64,000 nt of DNA from assembly GCA_943370385.1 (NCBI GenBank), contig CALRQT020000010.1, positions 54,364-118,363 of the forward strand. The letters run 5' to 3'. This stretch comes from BAIKAL-G1 sp943370385 (lineage in GTDB: Bacteria; Cyanobacteriota; Cyanobacteriia; PCC-6307; Cyanobiaceae). This document shows positions 60,600-64,000 of this stretch, piece after piece (position 1 is the first letter of the stretch; the number at the start of each line of letters is the position of its first letter). The notes under the pieces were generated by a model that worked only from the letters and a program-made list of their open reading frames with translations, was not told the DNA's origin and searched no databases. The position numbers were made by a program, and so were the translations under genes.

Positions 60600-61121
60600 A
60601 TGGAGGTCCCCAACTGGCTAAAGCTGGAGCGCACGGTCCGCTTCGGCGACACCGACGCCGCCGGCGTGATCCAGTTCCACCAGCTTTTGCGCTGGTGCCA
60701 CGAGGCCTATGAGGAGAGCCTGGAGCGCTTCGGCATCGGTGCCGGCGAGATATTTCCTAGGCCGGAGTGGGCCCTAGAACAACCGCCAGGCCAGCAGACG
60801 ACCCCTGATCCCACCGGACCCGCCCTCCGCATTGGCCTGCCGATCGTGCATTGCAGCGCCGATTACCGCCGGCCGCTCGTCTGCGGCGATCGCCTTGAGA
60901 TCATCCTGCAGCCGCGCCCGCTCGATCAGGGCTGTTTCGAGGTGGCCTACACCTTTGCTTGCGGGGGAGAGACCGCCGCCAGGGGGCTGACCCGCCATCG
61001 AGCGATCACGATCGCCGATCGCCAGGGCTGTGCCCTTCCGGCGGCGATCAGCACCTGGCTGGAGGCCGGCCAGCCCGCGACCGCGACGCTGACCAACAGG
61101 GGAACCCCTCCGCAGGCGTAA
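60600..61121 (+). CDS. 1,4-dihydroxy-2-naphthoyl-CoA thioesterase (hotdog fold)
   Basis: A 173-residue hotdog-fold thioesterase. It has LERTVRFGDTDAAGVIQFHQLLRWCHEAYEESLERFG, where the Asp of DTDAAGV is the catalytic residue in cyanobacterial DHNA-CoA hydrolases (Slr0204 type), and the IVHCSADYRRPLVCGDRLEI strand. It performs a late step of phylloquinone (vitamin K1) synthesis for photosystem I. menE, an earlier enzyme of the pathway, lies close by on the other strand. Its 5' end was copied into the B array spacers. Confidence 0.9.
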   Translation: MEVPNWLKLERTVRFGDTDAAGVIQFHQLLRWCHEAYEESLERFGIGAGEIFPRPEWALEQPPGQQTTPDPTGPALRIGLPIVHCSADYRRPLVCGDRLEIILQPRPLDQGCFEVAYTFACGGETAARGLTRHRAITIADRQGCALPAAISTWLEAGQPATATLTNRGTPPQA

Positions 61122-61153
61122 AAAAACAACCTAGGCTCCCTTGAAGAAGCCCA

Positions 61154-61169
61154 GGCTGGTTAGCCAGCC
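61154..61169. terminator. Short GC hairpin between convergent genes
   Basis: GGCTGG-TTAG-CCAGCC forms a 6-bp perfect stem in a stretch with further nested GGCTGG/CCAGCC copies. It lies between the thioesterase (plus) and the minus-strand small membrane genes. No long T-run follows. Confidence 0.4.
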
Positions 61170-61192
61170 CTAGCCAGGCTGGTTGGTTCGAT

Positions 61193-61402
61193 TCAATCGC
61201 GGCGACGCAGCACCAGCCAGAGCACGGCTGCCAACTGGACTGGCAACAGGCTGGTGATCACCGCTAAAGGGTGTATGCCATCCATGGGAATGGACCCAAA
61301 GCTGTTGAACGTAGCCAGGGAGGCCAAGGCCAGTAACAGCAAGGGCCCTAGGCGCTGAAACGATCCCGGGGTGCCGCTGGCCGGCGCACCCATCAGAACC
61401 AC
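61193..61402 (-). CDS. Small two-helix membrane protein
   Basis: A 69-residue protein with two hydrophobic helices (LGPLLLLALASLATFNSF and LAVITSLLPVQLAAVLWLVL) and an RRRD C-terminus. It overlaps the TM2 gene by 10 nt, so the two are probably translated together. No family recognised. Confidence 0.6.
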   Translation of the reverse strand: MVLMGAPASGTPGSFQRLGPLLLLALASLATFNSFGSIPMDGIHPLAVITSLLPVQLAAVLWLVLRRRD

Positions 61403-61659
61403 TCCTTCTTGGCGTCGACGTAGGTGGCCTGGAACTCCTCAGGGGTTTTGGTGATGTAGATGATGCCTTCGATCAGGCCGATCAGGCCGGTGACGATGCT
61501 GCCGAATCCACAGGTCACAAGGGTGACCACCAGCATGATCACGCCAGCCCTGGTATAGCCCAACACGAACTTGTGAATGCCCAGGCTACCCAGGAAAATG
61601 CCGGTTAGGCCCGCCACCATCTTCTTGTTGCTGGTTTCGGTGGGATTGCTGTTTGTCAT
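61393..61659 (-). CDS. TM2-domain protein
   Basis: An 88-residue protein. The TM2 domain reads AGLTGIFLGSLGIHKFVLGYTRAGVIMLVVTLVTCGFGSIVTGLIGLIEGIIYI, with two transmembrane helices and a conserved short turn (GxxGxHKFxLG). TM2 proteins of bacteria are poorly characterised. The ATG at 61659 gives the usual length. It lies upstream of and overlaps the small two-helix gene. Confidence 0.87.
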   Translation of the reverse strand: MTNSNPTETSNKKMVAGLTGIFLGSLGIHKFVLGYTRAGVIMLVVTLVTCGFGSIVTGLIGLIEGIIYITKTPEEFQATYVDAKKEWF

Positions 61660-61705
61660 GGAATTATTGAAATCTGCATCATTTTAGCCCTAGATCAGGC
61701 CCTTG

Positions 61706-62875
61706 TCATGGCCTAGCTAGCCAGCTGCGCCAATGGCCGCGCCGCCATTTACCCAGCGCCGAGGGGGCGAGCTCCGGGCAGGCCAGCCAGCGATGGGGCC
61801 GGTGGCTGGGAGGGAGTTGGCAGGCCAAGGTTTGGAGGCTGGTCTCTACTTCGGCGGTAAGACCCGGATCACTGGCCTCAGGCAGGGGCCGGAACAGCCC
61901 CACCAACCGCTCCCCCCAGAGGAGATCGGGCTCGCCCAGCACTAACAAGGCCGCCAGGGGCAAGCCGGCGGCTGCGGCCAGGGCCAGCAGCCGCTGCTCC
62001 ACCTGTTCCGGGAAAACGGTGTCGCCGCCGCTATTGATGGCGCCATCGAGGCGACCCAGCACCTCCAGACCCTGGTCCGTGAGCCGGCCGCCATCGCCGC
62101 TGCGCCACCAGAGCGATGGGCCGGCAAAGGGCACCAGGGCTCCGTCCTGCAGCCAGCCCGGACTGAGGCGGGGGGTGCGGAGCTCTATCGCCCCGTGCTC
62201 GCCGAGGCGCAACTGGCAATCGGCGAAGGGGTGGCCGCAGCCCGCAACCCCGGCCAGAAAGCGGTCGGGCTCGAGGGCGCAGACCATGGCGGCGGTTTCG
62301 GTGGCGCCATAGCAAGGGGCCAGGCGCAGCCGGGCCTGGCGGGCCCGCTCCGCCAGCTCGACCGACAGGCCGGCGCCGCCCAACCAGATCAACTCAAAGC
62401 GCTGCAACCAGGCCAGGCCGCTGGGGTGCTCCAGCAGGCGCTGCAGCTGGGTGGGCACGAGAGACAGCAGCAGCGGCTGGCGCCAGTCCACCTGGAGATC
62501 CAGCAACTCCGCGGGCCGCTTGAGCTGGGCGGGGCTGAGGTTCACCAGATCCGCCCCCCAGGCCCGGGCCCGCAGCTGGGGCATCAGACCACTCATGTGG
62601 TGGCCCGGCAGGGGTTTCACGAGGGTGAGGGCCGAGAGCTCGAAACCCTGGGCCTCCAACCACTGGCCACAGGCAGTGGCGGAGGCCTCCAAATTGCCCC
62701 AGGGCTGCAAACACCAGCGCCGCCCACCGCTGCTGCCGCCACTGCCCAGCACCAGCCCCGCCCCCGCGGGCAACTGGCCAGCTGCCAGCGCGAGGCACGC
62801 CTCACCCGCAGCCCGCTCCTCGGGGGGCGCCAGAAGTTGCCAGCCGCCGCGCGCTTGGAGGGCGTCGAGGGTCAT
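61706..62875 (-). CDS. menE: o-Succinylbenzoate-CoA ligase MenE
   Basis: About 389 residues from the ATG at 62875; the open frame to 62962 looks like upstream sequence. It is an ANL-superfamily AMP-forming ligase. It has LGSGGSSGGRRW (the P-loop-like Ser/Gly motif), LAPCYGATETAAMV, WWRSGDGGRLTDQGLEVLGRLDGAINSGGDTVFPEQVEQ and the C-terminal Lys in SALGKWRRG (catalytic in the adenylation half). It activates o-succinylbenzoate for phylloquinone synthesis. The compact size is usual for picocyanobacteria. The neighbouring DHNA-CoA thioesterase supports the pathway. Confidence 0.9.
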   Translation of the reverse strand: MTLDALQARGGWQLLAPPEERAAGEACLALAAGQLPAGAGLVLGSGGSSGGRRWCLQPWGNLEASATACGQWLEAQGFELSALTLVKPLPGHHMSGLMPQLRARAWGADLVNLSPAQLKRPAELLDLQVDWRQPLLLSLVPTQLQRLLEHPSGLAWLQRFELIWLGGAGLSVELAERARQARLRLAPCYGATETAAMVCALEPDRFLAGVAGCGHPFADCQLRLGEHGAIELRTPRLSPGWLQDGALVPFAGPSLWWRSGDGGRLTDQGLEVLGRLDGAINSGGDTVFPEQVEQRLLALAAAAGLPLAALLVLGEPDLLWGERLVGLFRPLPEASDPGLTAEVETSLQTLACQLPPSHRPHRWLACPELAPSALGKWRRGHWRSWLARP

Positions 62876-63065
62876 GGGGCTGGGGGTTTGGGGGGTGCCA
62901 TGGGGGAGGGGGGACTCAAAAGCAAGCTTGGCGGAGGTGGAGCCTTCAAGCCATGGCCCCAAGCTGGAGTTTTCAGAACACCAGAGCCTGATCTTGCACT
63001 AGACAATCAAGCTCCCTAATACAGCATGACAAAATTAAACCAATGCCAACCATAAACGTAAACCA

Positions 63066-64000
63066 TTAGCTAAAATGACTCAACCCCCACGAAGAACCAT
63101 CGGCGAAACCTATCTCTTGAATGGAATTACAGGGATTAAATGGACTAGCCGATCGATAGAAATCCACGACCCTCACAGAGTCCGATGATTGCAGGATGGA
63201 AAGGACAAGGTCATCACCTTCCTGAGACGCAACGACATCCGATGGCGCAACATCGTCGCCAAAGCTCAGCCGATTAAATTTGCCCGGTTCATCATCATTA
63301 TCCACGATGACATCAGCTCCATCCCCCCTGCCAAACGAATAGATATCACTACCGAAGCCACCAAACAATTGATCATTACCTGCACCCCCAATCAAAAAAT
63401 CGTTACCATTACCAGCAATGATTTGATCATTGCCCAGCCCACCAATCAGGAGGTCATCACCTTCCATTCCATACAACGAATCATCGCCCCCTAACCCACT
63501 GATCGTATCGCACCAATTGCTTCCACATAGCGCATCCGTTCCGGACGCTCCCGTTAATCCCTTCGTCTTCAGCATCGTTGCCATATCCCAGCTGCTGCCA
63601 TCTGCAAACCGAACCTCTTGCAGTGTATTCAATTCGTTCGTCGGATCATCATAGTAGAAGAAGTTACTCGCAGTAATCGAGTCACCCGTTCCCTCTATCG
63701 CTAGCACAAGCCCATCGCCAATCCGCGCCAAACGCACTTCTTCCGCCGTCACACCACTCTTTAGCTGGAGCACATTATGGCCAATTGATTGGCCATCCCA
63801 CCAATAAAAGTACTCTGCACCAATCACATCCTTCCCATCCCCTTTGCCAAACAAATACACATCATCACCCGTACCGCCACACAACACATCATCTCCGCTA
63901 CCACCATCCAGCAGATCAATGCCGCTCTCCCCATAGAGCGTGTCGTCCCCTTCCCCACCTTCTATCCCATCATTGCCGCTACCAGCCCACACAACGTCAT
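63066..64000 (-). CDS. RTX calcium-binding protein, C-terminal part (5' end off window)
   Basis: About 311 residues are visible, and the frame runs off the right edge (DVVWAGSGNDGIEGGEG). Hemolysin-type repeats (GDDTLYGESGIDLLDGGSGDDVLCGGTGDDVYLFGKGDGKD, then a second block at the middle) alternate with two haemolysin-type-calcium-binding-related domains ending FADGSSWDM and FADGSSWGL. It lacks a visible start, so length is unknown. This AT-rich gene may be an alien surface or secreted protein exported by type I secretion. Confidence 0.85.
   Translation of the reverse strand, partial: DVVWAGSGNDGIEGGEGDDTLYGESGIDLLDGGSGDDVLCGGTGDDVYLFGKGDGKDVIGAEYFYWWDGQSIGHNVLQLKSGVTAEEVRLARIGDGLVLAIEGTGDSITASNFFYYDDPTNELNTLQEVRFADGSSWDMATMLKTKGLTGASGTDALCGSNWCDTISGLGGDDSLYGMEGDDLLIGGLGNDQIIAGNGNDFLIGGAGNDQLFGGFGSDIYSFGRGDGADVIVDNDDEPGKFNRLSFGDDVAPSDVVASQEGDDLVLSILQSSDSVRVVDFYRSASPFNPCNSIQEIGFADGSSWGLSHFS

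Larger units (their letters stand above)
58395..60660. repeat. Tandem duplication array: paralog B plus 5' end of thioesterase
   Basis: Unit 58395-59402 and unit 59660-60655 share long near-identical stretches. One is ggcaggaggcaatcagcggagcacgccctggcg just before each B gene stop; others are the gene bodies, the leader with ctaggggatccgcaggttctgcaaccgat, and the first 18 codons of the thioesterase. The period is about 1.26 kb. The B1 unit at the left is an older copy with a more decayed fossil. Confidence 0.87.

Noticed and set aside
1..64000. CRISPR arrays, tRNA or rRNA genes
   Set aside because: Read for repeat-spacer patterns, cloverleaf-like T-arm/anticodon features and rRNA signatures by eye; none found, though a tRNA scan should confirm.

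Overview
The window looks like a high-GC picocyanobacterial chromosome (Synechococcus/Cyanobium type). The evidence is ndhH (NDH-1 plastoquinone oxidoreductase), a 47-residue high-light-inducible (HLIP) protein behind an HLR1-like RpaB site, phylloquinone genes (menE and a DHNA-CoA thioesterase), a nitrite-transporter-like HPP protein and several small cyanobacterial families. No tRNA, rRNA or CRISPR array was found.

Layout. 1-18.6 kb is mostly core: two tandem photolyase/cryptochrome genes, hli, selO, HPP, DUF2062, a cellulose-synthase-like glycosyltransferase, an RluA-like protein, a LuxR-type response regulator, a cysteine desulfurase, a tandem array of three membrane-protein paralogs, rsmH and ndhH. 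18.7-54.9 kb is a surface-polysaccharide island. Its GC-rich left part (18.7-34.7 kb) carries a group-2-type capsule machine: outer-membrane export protein (OPX), KpsC, a KpsS fused to a PlsC-like acyltransferase, KpsM, KpsT, KpsE, glycosyltransferases, a PhyH-type oxygenase and an OlsB-like acyltransferase. Its AT-rich middle (34.7-50.1 kb) holds variable glycosyltransferases, sulfotransferases, a methyltransferase-LicD fusion and a UDP-amino-deoxyhexose cassette, interspersed with at least five decayed IS3-family fragments and gene stumps. Its right part (50.9-54.9 kb) is a complete Kdo/CMP-Kdo pathway (kdsB, kdsD, kdsA, kdsC) split by a mazEF module. 55-64 kb has two RTX proteins, a DUF2752 protein, a second tandem array of three membrane-protein paralogs whose spacers carry fossil 5' ends of the neighbouring thioesterase gene, then the thioesterase, a TM2 protein and menE.

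How it fits together (inference). KdsD-KdsA-KdsC-KdsB would make CMP-Kdo. KpsC and KpsS would build a Kdo linker on a lipid, and the fused acyltransferase could act on that lipid. KpsMT, KpsE and OPX would export a chain assembled by the variable glycosyltransferases and decorated by sulfotransferases, a methyltransferase and LicD. The most novel-looking features are the KpsS-acyltransferase fusion and the fossil-marked duplication array; neither function was tested and no database search was possible.
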